Shown here: positions 34,081 through 45,729 of the stretch, piece after piece | How the letters are laid out: every line of letters starts with the position of its first letter | Numbering within the stretch: the stretch's first letter is position 1 | NCBI GenBank assembly: GCA_016617855.1 | Contig: JAECUM010011015.1 | Coordinates: 1-64,000, forward strand | Source: Megalonaias nervosa | Taxonomy: Eukaryota > Mollusca > Bivalvia > Unionida > Unionidae | Length of the DNA: 64,000 nucleotides | Reading direction: 5' to 3' | Program-made: the position numbers and the translations under genes | The notes under the pieces: model-generated | The model's database searches: none | The model's input: the letters and a program-made list of their open reading frames with translations, nothing else | What the model was told of the DNA's origin: nothing

Positions 34081-34887
34081 ATTTATAGTAACACTTAAAT
34101 GTCCTTTTCGGGTCCTGTACATACCTCCTTAGGCAGGGGACCAATGAGGAAAGAGGTTTGACAATGACAGATGGATTTCCCATGAGTGGGAGCCTCTACT
34201 TAGCAATGACAGCAGGACAGGAGCAATCATGAGTGAAATCAAACCATCACAATGAAACTGCCGATAGTTTGGATCGATCAACAAGATATGTATTTCACTG
34301 ATTCTGCTGCTGTAACTAGGACAACAGGGAGGCAGGTTTTATAAGAGGGATGAACATAAGAGGCTCTAAACTGAGGTTTAAATAGTGCTTGACCCATGTT
34401 AGATTCCACTTCTGAGACAGGGCAAAAGTATTCAGTCATAATAGGTCAGTGTTTCCAGAAGGCTGAGCAGGCCTTTGTTTTGGTCTGTATCCTCCCTTCT
34501 GTGGTGAATAAACATGAGGGTTCATGGAGTGGTAGCCTTTATAGTAATGGATGCTAAATTCTTATCCTCAAAAAGACACAGGAGAAAGTAAGCTATCTGA
34601 GGTACCCAGGAATTAAGCAGAGAGATGTAATCTCATTTAACAAAGGAAGAACTTTCCACTTGCCCTCATACATTTCTGAAGTGGTAGGCCTTCTCACCTG
34701 AGTGATTCTGTCACCTCATGTTGTAATAAATGGTTGTCCCTGAGGGCTTGATTGATATAATCAAAACGTGTAGGTTTAACAGTTCTGATGAAACCCCTGC
34801 AGTCAAGGTTGCTTGAGTAGGGGAGAAGGACCACAATTTCCTTGGAATTCCCACTACCAAGCTCAATTGTTATCCATGACTCTTACC
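34080..34887. other. Intron sequence, no gene seen
   Basis: Mostly unique sequence without motifs, tandem repeats or credible frames. Confidence 0.5.
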
Positions 34888-35140
34888 TAATTGTGGGGAG
34901 AAATCAGGATCTCCCCACAATTTGCCGATATGGGACTTGTGGGGAGAAATCAGGATCTCCCCACAATTTGCCGATATGGGACTTGTGGGGAGAAATCAGG
35001 ATCTCCCTACAATTTGCCGATATGGGACTTGTGGGGAGAAATCAGGATCTCCCCACAATTTGCCGATATGGGACTTGTGGGGAGAAATCAGGATCTCCCC
35101 ACAATTTGCCGATATGGGACTTGTGGGGAGAAATCAGGAT
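34888..35140. repeat. Tandem repeat, 46-base unit with internal hairpin, five to six copies
   Basis: Unit TGTGGGGAGAAATCAGGATC, TCCCCACAATTTGCCGATAT, GGGACT. Each unit holds the inverted repeat GTGGGGAGA...TCTCCCCAC with a short loop. Copies are almost identical. A single stray piece, TTTGCCGATATGGGACCT, recurs at 35793-35810. Long plus-strand frames through it are artefacts. Confidence 0.92.
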
Positions 35141-36884
35141 CAGATAGTACTGATTTCCATGCCTTTTGCAAGATCTTTGGGATCAGAGGTGACTGAAGGG
35201 AATAGATGTGTATCCTGACCATTCCAGTTCATGGAAAAGAAAAACACAGACTGACCAGGCTGTTGGAGCTAAGACTAGAAAGACAAAGGTTGGTAGCTTT
35301 GCACTCCACCATGTTGCAAATAAATCCATGAGTGATCAACCCAAGTGTGTGCAGATTTGTCTGTATATTGAGTGGTGAAAAGCCCATTTGGTTTATTAAT
35401 TTGCAGATTCTGTTACGATAAAAAGTCCACTAGGACAAAGAGTATAGTAATTAATGGGTTTCAATGCAGATTTGTTGATTACACCACCCAAGAACATCCC
35501 AAACCAGGAGGTATAGATCTGGACATTTGGTTTCTCCTGGCCTTCTGATGTAGTTACCAGAGTGACAACTGAGAAAACTTTAAACTGCATCTTCTTCCAT
35601 GACTGAAATGCACTGATTGTGGTCTTCATCTTCATGAGACTGATATATCATAAATGCTCTACTCAGTTCCAGAAATAATGGCAGATGGTGGGTACTCCAG
35701 CCTGGTGCTGGAATCCTTGCAGATAAAAGAAAAAATTCATGCAGGCTGAATCTGCAGGGCAATACTTGCCATAAACAATTTGAGCTGCTTGCATTTGCCG
35801 ATATGGGACCTCAGGTATCCCAAAACTGGGATCTCTTATCACATGGACAGAGTTCAATTGCAAAAGAGACAAAAATCATCACAGTGGTCTCATAAACAGG
35901 TGGCCTATGATGATGGGATCCACTGCTGCATCGAGGTAATAAAATATGAGAAGAAATTCTCATGCATTACTTAACAGTAGAGGCTGTCAAGATGATTCAA
36001 GATTTCTTGAGGGAGACAGACCCTGTTCACATGAGTCTGAATTCTATACCCAAGTGGATAAAATGTCAAGATGACACCATAACAGACCTGAACAGAGGTG
36101 AAGCAAAAGTGAAACAAGAGATTTCATGCCTTGATCTCAAACATAAAGTACCTAGTTCTTTTGCAAAATGACAACCAGTTAGTTGAGAGCCACTGACATG
36201 GATGTCCTTCTGGAGAGTGACCTGACTATTCATAATTCTCTTGAAGACCCTGGAACTGATATTCCAAACCATGATGCTTGGATGAAATGCTTGGGAGCTA
36301 AGAGTGACGTTGGTCGTTCTGGAGTAAAATCCCATCACTGACACTCCTGCTTTGTACAGGTCTCTGGGACATCTGTAAAGATGGATAGCATTGTTATGGG
36401 GCAGGGGCACAGAATATGGTCTGGAAGTCCTCCCAAACAATCTTCAATAGACATCACTAGATTGTCATTTTGTGAGCATGAGCTGTTATATCCAGAATAA
36501 TGGGGTGACATAGATGCCTCTCTGATGGAAAGCCTGTCAGACCTAGACTAAAAGTTAATTTAGACTGAGATATTCAAATCCCAAAATGATGACTGAATGT
36601 ATTGTCAATGGGCTGGGCATGGTATCAGGCAACTGGGACTATTTTCCTGCTATAGCCAGCATTGTACTAGTAAGCTGTGATGGGCTGTGATGGAACCAAA
36701 GTTGTCCACTGAACTTTGTGCAAGCCTTCAATGGTCCAAACATGGTACTAGGCATCTGGGACTGTACTGTCACTACTGCTGGGTTGACAGGCCATAACAG
36801 ACCATGCCAGAGTCATTTAATATTAGACCATCATGGCCTTGGACTGAAATGGTTCAATACTGGTACCAGACCTACACTGAATGG
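35141..36884. other. Intron sequence, no gene seen
   Basis: No tandem array or known transposon; minus-strand frames near 35.4-36.4 kb carry no sulfatase motif and have stops in all credible exon contexts. The arylsulfatase exon expected between 32.5 and 44.3 kb was searched for here without success. Confidence 0.5.
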
Positions 36885-37139
36885 TTGTTGTTGTTGGTGT
36901 TGTAGGGTTTAATACCATTTTTCAGCACAAGATAGGCTATACATGGCGGCCAGTATAAATGGTGGAGGAAGAACCCGGGAAAACCCTGGAAAGAACCACC
37001 GACCCACGCGAAGCTACTGGCAAGCTTTCTCACATAACCACATGAGCCGAATCCGAGACTCGAACCCACACAGACAGAGGTGGGATGGCAGTGATCTGTA
37101 ACAGTGGGCGCTTTAGACAACTCAGCCACTCAGGGCCCC
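36885..37139 (-). mobile_element. tRNA-derived SINE with 10-base target duplication
   Basis: Flanked by CACTGAATGG at 36875-36884 and 37140-37149. The plus-strand left end is TTGTTGTTG then GTAGGGTTTAATACC, the body has GATAGGCTATACATGGCGGC and ACCCACGCGAAGCTACTGGC, and the right end, read on the minus strand, is tRNA-like (A-box region TGGCTGAGTTGTCTAAAGCG, B-box GGGTTCGAGTCTC). Same family as 37877-38133. Confidence 0.85.
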
Positions 37140-37471
37140 CACTGAATGGTAATGACCATAGACCAGTTAACTCTTTACCTTCTGCTAATGCATATATGCG
37201 ACATTACAAATAGCCTTGTAACCCCAGAGACGCATATACAAGCTGCTAATAATACCCTCTCTGTCATGGCTGGCTCATACATTTGTTTCTGGCCAAGGGT
37301 TGGGAAACCCCAGAGACACATATAAATGTTTCATATTAAAGCTTTGCACTGGATGAAATCACAAACATCTGGTATTTTTAACAATATTTAGCCAATGATA
37401 ATAGTCCTTACATAAAATGATGTCATTGTTCTGTTAGTAGTTTTACAGCATATAAGTGATTTCTTTTGAAA

Positions 37472-37843
37472 ATGAGGTCAATTGTGAAAGTGAAACAAAA
37501 TGGCAACCTTCATGTATTCGGACAATTCCAACGAAAGTTTGGAGGATTTGAAATTGATAACATTGCAAATGACATTGCCTTTCATGATCCGATTAAAGAC
37601 AAAGGATCAGACATTAGTGTAAGTCCTGTTTTGACACCTGACACTTCAGATTTATCTGAATCTGAGGATGAAACACATGATGATCTTTTCTGCTTGGGAC
37701 ATGTGGGATCGTTACATGTGGACGACTTTACTGGGCCAATATTTAATTTAGATGAAAATGCAAGGGACATAGATTTCTTCTTACAGTTTTTTCCCAAAGA
37801 ACTATTCCAGTTGTGCAAAATAGTGGTGAGAAAAGTAGTCTAA
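37472..37843 (+). pseudogene. piggyBac transposase, N-terminal fragment
   Basis: ATG at 37472, TAA at 37841-37843, 123 codons. The N-terminal part is acidic with a Ser/Asp/Glu-rich stretch (SDLSESEDETHDD); then FTGPIFNLDENARDIDFFLQ and FFPKELFQLCKIVV match the start of the piggyBac transposase domain ('F-T-G-x...P-L-D-F-F-x-x-F-F-x-x-E-L'). The DDD catalytic core and the Cys-rich tail are missing because of an internal deletion. It lies inside TTAA-flanked inverted ends, which supports the call independently. Confidence 0.8.
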
Positions 37844-37876
37844 TATACATTATAAACACAACAGATATCTTGAGGT

Positions 37877-38133
37877 CGTTGTTGTTGTTGTTGTGGGGCT
37901 TAACGCCATTTTTCAGCACACGATAGGCTATACATGGCGGCCAGTATTAATGGTGGAGGAAGAAACCGGGAAATCCCCGGAAAGAACCACCGACCCACGA
38001 GAAGCTACTGGCAAGCTTTCTCACATATCCACATTCGCCGAATCCTAGATTTGAACCCACGCAGACAGAGGTGAGATGGCAGTGATCCGTAACGGAGAGT
38101 GCTTTAGACCACTCGGCCACTCAAGGCCCCCAG
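37877..38133 (-). mobile_element. tRNA-derived SINE nested in the piggyBac-like element
   Basis: Flanked by TATCTTGAGGT at 37866-37876 and 38134-38144. Internal sequence matches the SINE at 36885-37139 (GGGGCTTAACGCCATTTTTC, GAAGCTACTGGCAAGCTTTC, minus-strand tRNA-like head). It inserted after the piggyBac copy had lost its transposase core or caused part of that loss. Confidence 0.87.
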
Positions 38134-38453
38134 TATCTTGAGGTATATTTTTTATTATGAATATGTGAATATAAACATTGATTCCTGAGGATTATATTTA
38201 CTTGTTGGTGGAAATGAGTGGCACAAAACTTTGGTAAGTGTTTAAAATATTAATTTTCATTAAATAACACAGTTTGCATGGGACGAGATTGATATAGAGA
38301 ATGTAGACAGCATGTGCACTAACTCGAGAAGCTCTCACTCAGGCAGCCATTATGATGCTCTGGGGTTAAGCCTACAAACAGCAGCTAGAAGGCAGGCTGC
38401 TTATCAGGCTTAGTAGGCAGGGCAGTAAGTACTTGCAGAAGGTAAAAAGTTAA

Positions 38454-39020
38454 TTTCCATAGACTTATTAATGGACCACATTTGCATTTCTCTTGCATCT
38501 TTTTGCATTTGCATTTCCCTTTTATCCTTTTCTGTTTGCAGTTACATTTCTCTTGCTTCCTTCTCTCTCCACATTTGCATTACCTCTTGCTGATGCTGAA
38601 GCTTTCTTAACTATACTTCCATCTGATTTTTTAACTGCAGTTCCCTTAATTTCCTGTCCAAACCAGATAGAGACTTCCTTATCAAACCTAAATCACTTTT
38701 ATCAAGAAAACCATTTTTCACCAAATAATAAATAAGTATATTATTTATGTCTTGCTTTGTTAAAGAAGCCTTTGCTTCAGAAAGATCATACTGTTTGGCA
38801 AGCTCAAGGAATCTAAAACCCTTTGTGGGTAGGATCTGAAAGAAAGTCCTCTACTGTAGATGTCATCATGTTGGTTTCACTATAAATTTCTCAAATATGT
38901 GAAAGTAAAATACCAGATACTAAGAAAATTTCAAATCAAAGTTAAATTTAAATTTCTGAAGCAATTAATATTTCTCTGAAGTATTCTAAAGAATTTCATG
39001 TCGCAGATGATCATCCCAAT
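38454..39020. other. Intron sequence, no gene seen
   Basis: A loose repeat of TTTGCATTTCTCTTGCAT occurs around 38478-38580. No coding signal. Confidence 0.5.
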
Positions 39021-39259
39021 TTCTTGTTACAACTCATTGGTCTTAAAATAAGTAACAAGAAAGAGCAAAAACAAACAGGTTTTGTAAAATTGAAAATATT
39101 ATTTCCCTAAAATGCAAGTGAAAGAATTAAACTTCCAAAAGTACTAAGTAATCTGAATGAGTTCCAAAGGTATTCCAAATAATAGTCTATCTTGTACTGA
39201 TGTATCAACAGTCCTGAAGAATCTGTATGATATAATCCCAGATATTCTTTACTCTCTTA

Positions 39260-39556
39260 TGTGTGTGTGTGTAATTTGGATTTTTAACAATTTTTCAGTC
39301 ATACTGCTACAATGTCTGCAGTGTGGCAGTTTAGAATGATGTCTAGCACTGAGGCATCATGCCACAGACATGTAGCATGATGTCCTACCCAGTCACATTA
39401 TCCCGACACTAGGCTGACCAGTCCTAACACTAATCTCTTAATGCTGCTGTAAGTACCATTTTTATAAGTCTTTGGTATGACTTGGCTGGGATTTGAACCC
39501 GTGACCTACCACTTCCGAGGCAGATGATCTAACCACGAGGCCATCGGAGTGGTCTC
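39260..39556 (-). mobile_element. tRNA-derived SINE with TACTCTCTTA duplication
   Basis: TACTCTCTTA at 39250-39259 and 39557-39566 flanks it. Left end (GT)n, then AATTTGGATTTTTAACAATT, GACCAGTCCTAACACTAATC, and a minus-strand tRNA-like head ending near GATCTAACCACGAGGCCATC on plus. Same family as 16628-16905. Confidence 0.85.
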
Positions 39557-39684
39557 TACTCTCTTAATTATGCAATTTTATTTAAGTATACAGTTCTCTA
39601 TATCACCATGTATTTGTCAATCTATAACTACCTCTCTCTCTCTCTTGTTACGACTCTATGGTCTTAAACTAAGTAACAGAAAAG

Positions 39685-40008
39685 TGTGTGTGTGTGTGTG
39701 ATTTGGATTTTTAACGTAGCTTTAACAATTCTTCAGTCATATCACTACGATGTCTTCAGTGTGGCAGTTTATAGTGATGTCTAGCATTGGGGCATCATGC
39801 CGCAGACATGTAGCATGATGTTCCACCCAGTCACATTGTCCTGATACCAGGCCGACCAGTCCTAACACTAACCTCTTAATGCTGAGCACCAAGTGAGGCA
39901 GCTGTTAGTACCATTTTTGTAAGTCTTTGGTGTGACTTGGCCAAGGATCGAACTCATGACCTCCCGCATCCGAGGCGGACGCTCTAACCACTAGGCCACC
40001 GGAGCGGT
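39685..40008 (-). mobile_element. tRNA-derived SINE with 13-base target duplication
   Basis: Perfect AGTAACAGAAAAG copies at 39672-39684 and 40009-40021. This is the most complete copy: (GT)n tail, CATCATGCCGCAGACATGTA, and a head that on the minus strand reads GGCCTAGTGGTTAGAGCGTC (A box) and GAGTTCGATCC (B box). It looks like a young RNA polymerase III-derived insertion. Confidence 0.9.
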
Positions 40009-40465
40009 AGTAACAGAAAAGAATAAAAAGCAACAAGTTTTGTAAAATTCAACTAATAATTTATTTAACTAGAAAACAAAGTTAAACATTTAGAAAGAAA
40101 ATTTAGAATTAAATCCCAGACAGTCCTAAAAGTTCTATGACAAGTCCAAATGTAAGAAGTTCCAAATTAATTCCAGTGATATTCAAACAAATTCTGATAC
40201 TAAATGTGTCATGTGCCATAGGTCCCACCAGACCAAGTTCAGCTCTTTAGGATGAAAAATCTCTGAGGTAAAAATTGGAGAATGTGGACTCTATCCCACG
40301 ACATGGATAATATCAGTTAGAGAACAGTTCCTGTCAAACGCAATGCTTCTGGCAACTTCACTAACCTTGTAAGCTGAAATACTTAACAATTTCATCTCAG
40401 TTAGAGTCATTCTCAATATGCAGAGCTACTAACCCACTTAATCCAGAATGAATGAGTCTGTATGG

Positions 40466-41377
40466 TGTTATGTACATCTAATTAGCATTGTTTGTTTGGG
40501 GTTTTTTTTTAGTATTATTTAACTTCATTATATGCTATGAATAATTGTATTTTGGACTTGACCTTGTCAAAAATCAAGTTCATTTTCTACCTGACCTGAA
40601 TCATTGATTATTGTTTTGTAGTCAACATATTTATCTCAGTCTGTGTCTAAAACTTTGGAAATTCCCCATGAATTGCCAGATCTAGCTGTTGTTTACTACA
40701 CATTTTAAAATTTTAGAAACAGACTTCTCATTATAACTAAGATTTTATTTTGTAAACATTATGACCCTTCTAGAAATAAATTTTCCATTTGGTAATAATT
40801 ATTTCAAAAAATGCTAATTGTGACCTGAGGCCAGGTAGAGGCTACATAATCTTGCATTTTTCAAAATTAATTATTTGCGTTATAAGATCTTAGGAGAATC
40901 AATTGTATTATATTGTGTCCAGCAATTCATTTTGGCTGAATGTTTTTTTATTCAAATTATTTAATTCAAGTGATTCTTCTCTGGAAATTCAAAGTGCTCT
41001 TCAAAAATAACATTCCTGGAAATAGACTTGAATTTATGCTGAAATTTCAAATAAGATTTTATTCTTGGATTGCATTATTGAGATCCAACAAAAGACTGTT
41101 CTTACATCACCACGACATGGGCCACCAAAAGGCACATCAACACTTTCATCATTGGATTTAATTTGGATTTCCACTAAAGTTTATTGAGAACTTAATTCAT
41201 TAGGACCTATGTCTGTAATTCTATGATTATTTGGGATTTAATTCATTATACCATAAGTTCTCTATCTGCATAATTTCACTTTGTATTCTAAAGAAATAAA
41301 TTATTTGTTGAGTTTTACAAAGCTTGTAGCTTCTCACTCTTTTCTATTATTTGTTTTAAGACAAAAGTGTCATAGTA
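40466..41377 (+). mobile_element. Solo LTR, family A
   Basis: Starts TGTTATGTACATCTAATTAG at 40466 and ends around GTGTCATAGTA (41377), a diverged form of the LTR end GAGTCGTAACA. Internal segments ATTATATGCTATGAATAATT, GACTTGACCTTGTCAAAAAT and TTATTTGTTGAGTTTTACAA match, in opposite orientation, the LTR pair at 44869-47654. No target duplication is clear. Confidence 0.75.
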
Positions 41378-41431
41378 CCACTTATATTGTACTGTCCCTG
41401 TTTGAGAGGTAAAAATGGTGTAATCTCCCTT

Positions 41432-42393
41432 TGTTACGTATATGTAATTTAATTACTTGTGTGTTAGTTTTGAATCTTTTATTTTATTTTTATTTCATTA
41501 CATGTTATTGTAATGATAACTTTATTCACTGGATTTGACATTTTTTCGGAAAATTCAGTTCAGTTCTGTTTTGACCTGGTAAATAACCAGTATTGCTATG
41601 TTGTATTTTTAGCTGACCTAGTTCCGGACCTTGATTCAGAACTGGTAAACAACTTTTTTTTATTTCTTTCCTAGAGTGAAAATCATTGGTCATAATCAAG
41701 GTCATACTTGGCTTGCGTGTCAGTTCTATGTAAATAACTTTTTTTCCATTTTTATTCAATCTTATAGATTTGTTCAGTAGAATCAAATTCGTCCATGGCG
41801 TATGTGACAGCCGGCCTATGGCGTTACTGTGCCGTTCGAACTAAGTGACCACATGACCCCATCATGTGATCTAAAATTGCATTTAAAACTAATGTTTTAT
41901 AGTAATTTAATTCTGTTGTAATTCATACCTTCGGTGCTCAAAGGTATTTTTGTGTTGTGACCAGTTTGAGTTGAATTTTTTATTTAAAATAATTTAAATT
42001 CCCTGGAATATCTAGTGCTCATCAGAATTCCTGGACAAAGACAAAGACATTTATTGGAAATTATTTGGAATTCTAAAGCCGGAATATTAATTTTAGTGAT
42101 TCAACAAGGAACTGTTGACATGACAACACTAAACAGGTTATAGAAGACGTCATCGCCTTCCATCTTGGAACTTTCATCAGGATTCGAACTTTGATTCATT
42201 TATAACTTTTTTAGAGATAGGACTTATATTTTTAAATTCTAGGATTAATTTTTGGATTAGATTCACAAACCATAACTCCTTTTTCATATTTTTACCTTGT
42301 TTTCTAGGGAAATAAATTATTTTGTTAAATTTACAAAGCTTTTTGGCTTCACTCTTTTCTTTGTTACTTTTATACGAGCCTTGACACGTAACA
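41432..42393 (+). mobile_element. Solo LTR, family B, CCTT target duplication
   Basis: Starts TGTTACGTATATGTAATTTA at 41432, ends TTGACACGTAACA at 42393; CCTT lies directly before and after. It matches 21400-22331 over its length, including ATTACTTGTGTGTTAGTTTT near the start and AAATAAATTATTTTGTTAAA near the end. No internal region. Confidence 0.8.
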
Positions 42394-44298
42394 CCTTGAA
42401 GCAAACTGTGCAGAGCTATGAATTATAGCATAACTTGAGAAGTATCAGATGATTTTAATAAAGCTAGGAAGCATCCAGGTAAAAACCAAAATAATTCACC
42501 AAACTACCTGTGAGACAAGGACGACCAGTGCAGACAAATGTAATGAAGCATGGCATCCAGACACTAAATGTATTGGCAGAGAAAGCTCACCAGTACGTAG
42601 CAGTCATTGAGGAATTATACATATATTAAAGAGTTTTCTATTGGTCACAGGGACATGCATGTGAACATAAATTAAAAGTACTGCCCAAACTTATTTGTGA
42701 AGTCACATAGGCTATGCATGCAAGTACCTAAGTACAATTAAATGTGTCATGATGACAAAGCGTGGTAAAATTGTAAATGCAGAAAGCTGGAAATATATAC
42801 TTTCCTTGTGAAGTGAGAACTCCTCCAACTAGTATCAACATTGATTCTGGCTTTTATGAGGTCTCTCATGGTGACAGTGAGCTTCTCAACATGAGCAGAA
42901 GTCATAACTGAGATATTCATGGATGTTGCTTCCAATCCCTATAACAAGGGGAAATCATTCAGCCTGGCTGCCACCTAGGTAAACAGATAACTTTTAGCTC
43001 TTTATATCTAAATGTTCTATCTGGGAGGGCTGGAATGGCGAATTAGTAGTAGTTCTCCAATGGTATTATGATTGGGTAATGTATTTAAAAAAGACCCACA
43101 AAAAATGATCATTTTAATTCTGAATTAATTTTGAACTAAAAATCTATCTGTCTTCAGCCTCAATGAATACTGATGCAGTGTAACATTTTATTAGCTGACT
43201 CGGCTGTACAAGGTGCAATGACAAGTGGACCATAACACATATATAAGCTAGTAGAAAAGGTTAAATATGATGTTTTTGGAGAGGCCACTAACAGCAATGT
43301 AAGATTAGGTGAATTAACAGGGCATTTTATTAGGCTATATTACTAATGGCATAAATTAATTACACTAATCCAACTAACCAAAGCTAAAAGAAATGGTGAA
43401 ATGTTTCACATTACACATGATAAATACAATATCACTGCCACTACTGCTATATCACAACAAACTATTACATCCACAATAGATACCAGCATAGATCCTGCGA
43501 TTCTGGTCTTTTATGTGTCTGTATGGTTGGGTATAAGTCTCTGGCACTTGAAGGGGGCTGTGTACAGCCTGGAATGCCAGATAAATAAAAAGGGGCTGGA
43601 AAACAAAGGAGCTTTAATCAATCCACAGGTTGCAACCTTAAGCATATCAGATGTAAATTTCAAAACTTCTCTTGAACGATTATCATCCTGCTACATTTGC
43701 AATAATATATTCATACACTGATTCTGTATAATTGGCAAACGATGATATCATGTACATGAGGTCTGAGGTTGAATTGGGTCATGTTCCTGTCACCAGATTC
43801 AAGTAATAAAAAAAACCTTTAAAAGTCAAAAAAATTCTTTAAAACAATGAAAATCAAAATGTCTTGAAAAATTTTGTAATACTTTTCCTGCAAAAATTAG
43901 AACTTCATTATTTCACAAAACTTTAACTTTTTTAATTTAAAAAAAGCATTTCCTCCAATATTTGGGATTGTTATTTTGTCGGTGATCAAATATCAAATTC
44001 TAAAAGGGAAAGATCTCTTACAATGAATGTGGCTTCCCTGAAACCAGGAACAAATTGAAGTCAGTGAGAGCAGGGTGCATGTATAACACAATCAACAATG
44101 CAAGTTTAATGACTTGATGGTACTCATCAAACAGTATGATAGTCCTTAACATTTTAAACTACATGTATTTAATTTTCATTAAAATAATATTTTTTATCAT
44201 CATTCAGTGAACAACATTTGATCCTGAATTAAAACTATTTTAATTTGTTTAAGCTGCTTTATTACCACTCAGAGAAATTTCTAGGTACATGTAATTAC
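42394..44298. other. Intron sequence with one MITE-like copy
   Basis: About 42740-43100 contains a diverged copy of the dispersed MITE-like family (CTGGCTGCCACCTAGGTAAA, CTGGGAGGGCTGGAATGGCG, TATTATGATTGGGTAATGTA). The frame at 43401-43721 on plus has no recognisable motif and atypical composition, so I do not call it a gene. No sulfatase exon was found here. Confidence 0.5.
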
Positions 44299-44468
44299 CT
44301 TAGATCCATCAAAATTTTTCATGATGTTGATGACTTTTTGTGTAAAGAGATGAGTGGAATACTCCCCTGTCTGGTTCACTGGTTCTAAATTGTCACGTAA
44401 ATCCATTCCACAATAGTTCTCATAACATCTATCACGGGTAAAATAATCTTCACTACCAGTTAGATAGC
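44299..44468 (-). CDS. ARSB: Arylsulfatase B-like, internal exon
   Basis: Minus-strand exon of 170 bases: acceptor TTTTACAG before 44468, donor TCTAAG|GTAATT at 44299/44298. Its first two bases complete the Gly started in the exon at 61044-61230, giving YFGYLTGSEDYF across the join, an ARSB signature ('F-G-Y-x-x-G-S-E-D-Y'). It then encodes RCYENYCGMDLRDN and GEYSTHLFTQKVINIMKNF, where 'G-x-Y-S-T-x-x-F-T-x-K' is again ARSB-like. It ends in phase 0, so the next exon must begin in phase 0 and end in phase 1; that exon was not found. Confidence 0.92.
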
Positions 44469-45729
44469 CTGTAAAATATACTTAAAGTAAAAGCACTGAC
44501 TTAAAAATTTTGTAACATAAGGCGAAAAAAAAATTCCTATTGCACTGGTTTTAAAATTAGGGTAGGTAGGTTATTATTTATTTTTATTTTTAAACATTAT
44601 ATAGCACTGGGAAAAACCAGCTCAATTAGATCCACAAATTAATTTCAGAAATTTTTTTAAAATTTTTAAAAACTTTTTTGTTTTTTTGCCCTGAGGCCAC
44701 AAGCACAAAGGTCGGCAACAAAAACAGGGACAGTCAGCCAACCAGAATACATTTATTGTTTTTGCCTACCAAAGATGATTATTAAAGTGGTGATGATTTG
44801 CAATCATAAACCATTCATAATGCAATATGATTACAAGATATAAATAATACAGTCTAATACAGTGTACTTTATTATGACTCTATGGTCTTAAAACAATAGA
44901 AAAGACTAATAACTAACAAGCTTTGTAAAATTCAACAAATAATGTATTTTGTAGAAATCCAAATTAAATCCAAAGCTGGAAGTGTTGATGTGCTTGTAGT
45001 GGCTCATGTAGTGGTGATGTGCTAACAGTCTTTTGTTGGATCACAATAATACAATCCAAGAATATATCCTTATTTGAAATTTCACAATAAATTCATGTCT
45101 ACATTTCCAAGAATGTTATTTTTTTTTATGAGCACCTTGTATTTCCAGGGAATAAATTATATGAATAAATAAAATTCCAGCACAAATGAATTACTGTATA
45201 CAACAACAGTACAACTGATTCTGCTAAGATCTCCAAGCATGAATGAGTAATTTCTAGAAAAAGAAGATTATATAGTCGTCTATTTGACCTCCGATCACAG
45301 TTAACATTTTCTAATAAAAATTATTACCTAATGGAAAATAAACTTCTATAAGGTTCCTAATGTTTATATGATAGTTATAATAAGAATATAAATTGTGGCA
45401 AACACAATGTCCTTGACTCAGGCAAAAATAATAATCCAAATAGATGTATTTAAACCATACTCATAAAGAAACAATTTAGCTATGTATTAATTGTGTACAG
45501 AATTTAAAAAGTCAATGATTCAGGTCAAGTAGAAAATGAACATGATTTTGGACATGGTCAAGTCCAACATACAATGTTACAGTAACAATAGCATATAATG
45601 AAATTATAAAAAAATTAAAAAACTAACAAACAAACAATGCAAATTAAATATATATGACACCTCCCCTCATAAAGAAAGATTTATGTAACTGTGTTCATTA
45701 AAGATTGAAATGTACAAGGTGAACCTTTC

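Larger units (their letters stand above)
37171..38449 (+). mobile_element. piggyBac-like element, internally deleted, TTAA ends
   Basis: TTAA at 37167-37170 and 38450-38453 flank inverted ends CTCTTTACCTTCTGC (37171-37185) and GCAGAAGGTAAAAAG (38435-38449), one mismatch in 15. TTAA is the target of piggyBac transposases, and the interior contains a 5' transposase fragment (37472-37843) on the plus strand. A SINE is nested at 37877-38133. The catalytic part of the transposase is absent, so the copy is non-autonomous. Confidence 0.85.
39022..40200 (-). mobile_element. Two LTR family A fragments, each carrying a nested SINE
   Basis: TTGTTACAACTCATTGGTCT (39024) and TTGTTACGACTCTATGGTCT (39646) are two minus-strand LTR ends of the family seen at 44.9-47.7 kb. 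Each is followed by AGTAACA-x-GAAA, GTTTTGTAAAATT and further LTR sequence. The first is interrupted by a SINE at 39260-39556 and the second by one at 39685-40008; LTR sequence resumes after each. Confidence 0.7.

Noticed and set aside
34842..35218. Three overlapping frames of about 100 residues with WGEIRISPQFADMGL period
   Set aside because: 46-base tandem repeat; translated in three frames, so not coding.
35396..36440. Minus-strand frames as candidates for the missing sulfatase exon
   Set aside because: None contains the Q-x-V-H-x-P segment, nor fitting phase 0/phase 1 splice borders. A near match at 35610 (Q-S-V-H-type codons) lies in the wrong context.
38493..38735. Plus-strand hydrophobic frame that looks like a signal peptide protein
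   Set aside because: Derived from a loose TTTGCATTTCTCTTGCAT repeat; no downstream exon or motif.
43401..43721. Plus-strand frame of 106 residues in an intron
   Set aside because: No motif, no homology recognised, unusual Thr/Ile/Ser composition; most likely chance.
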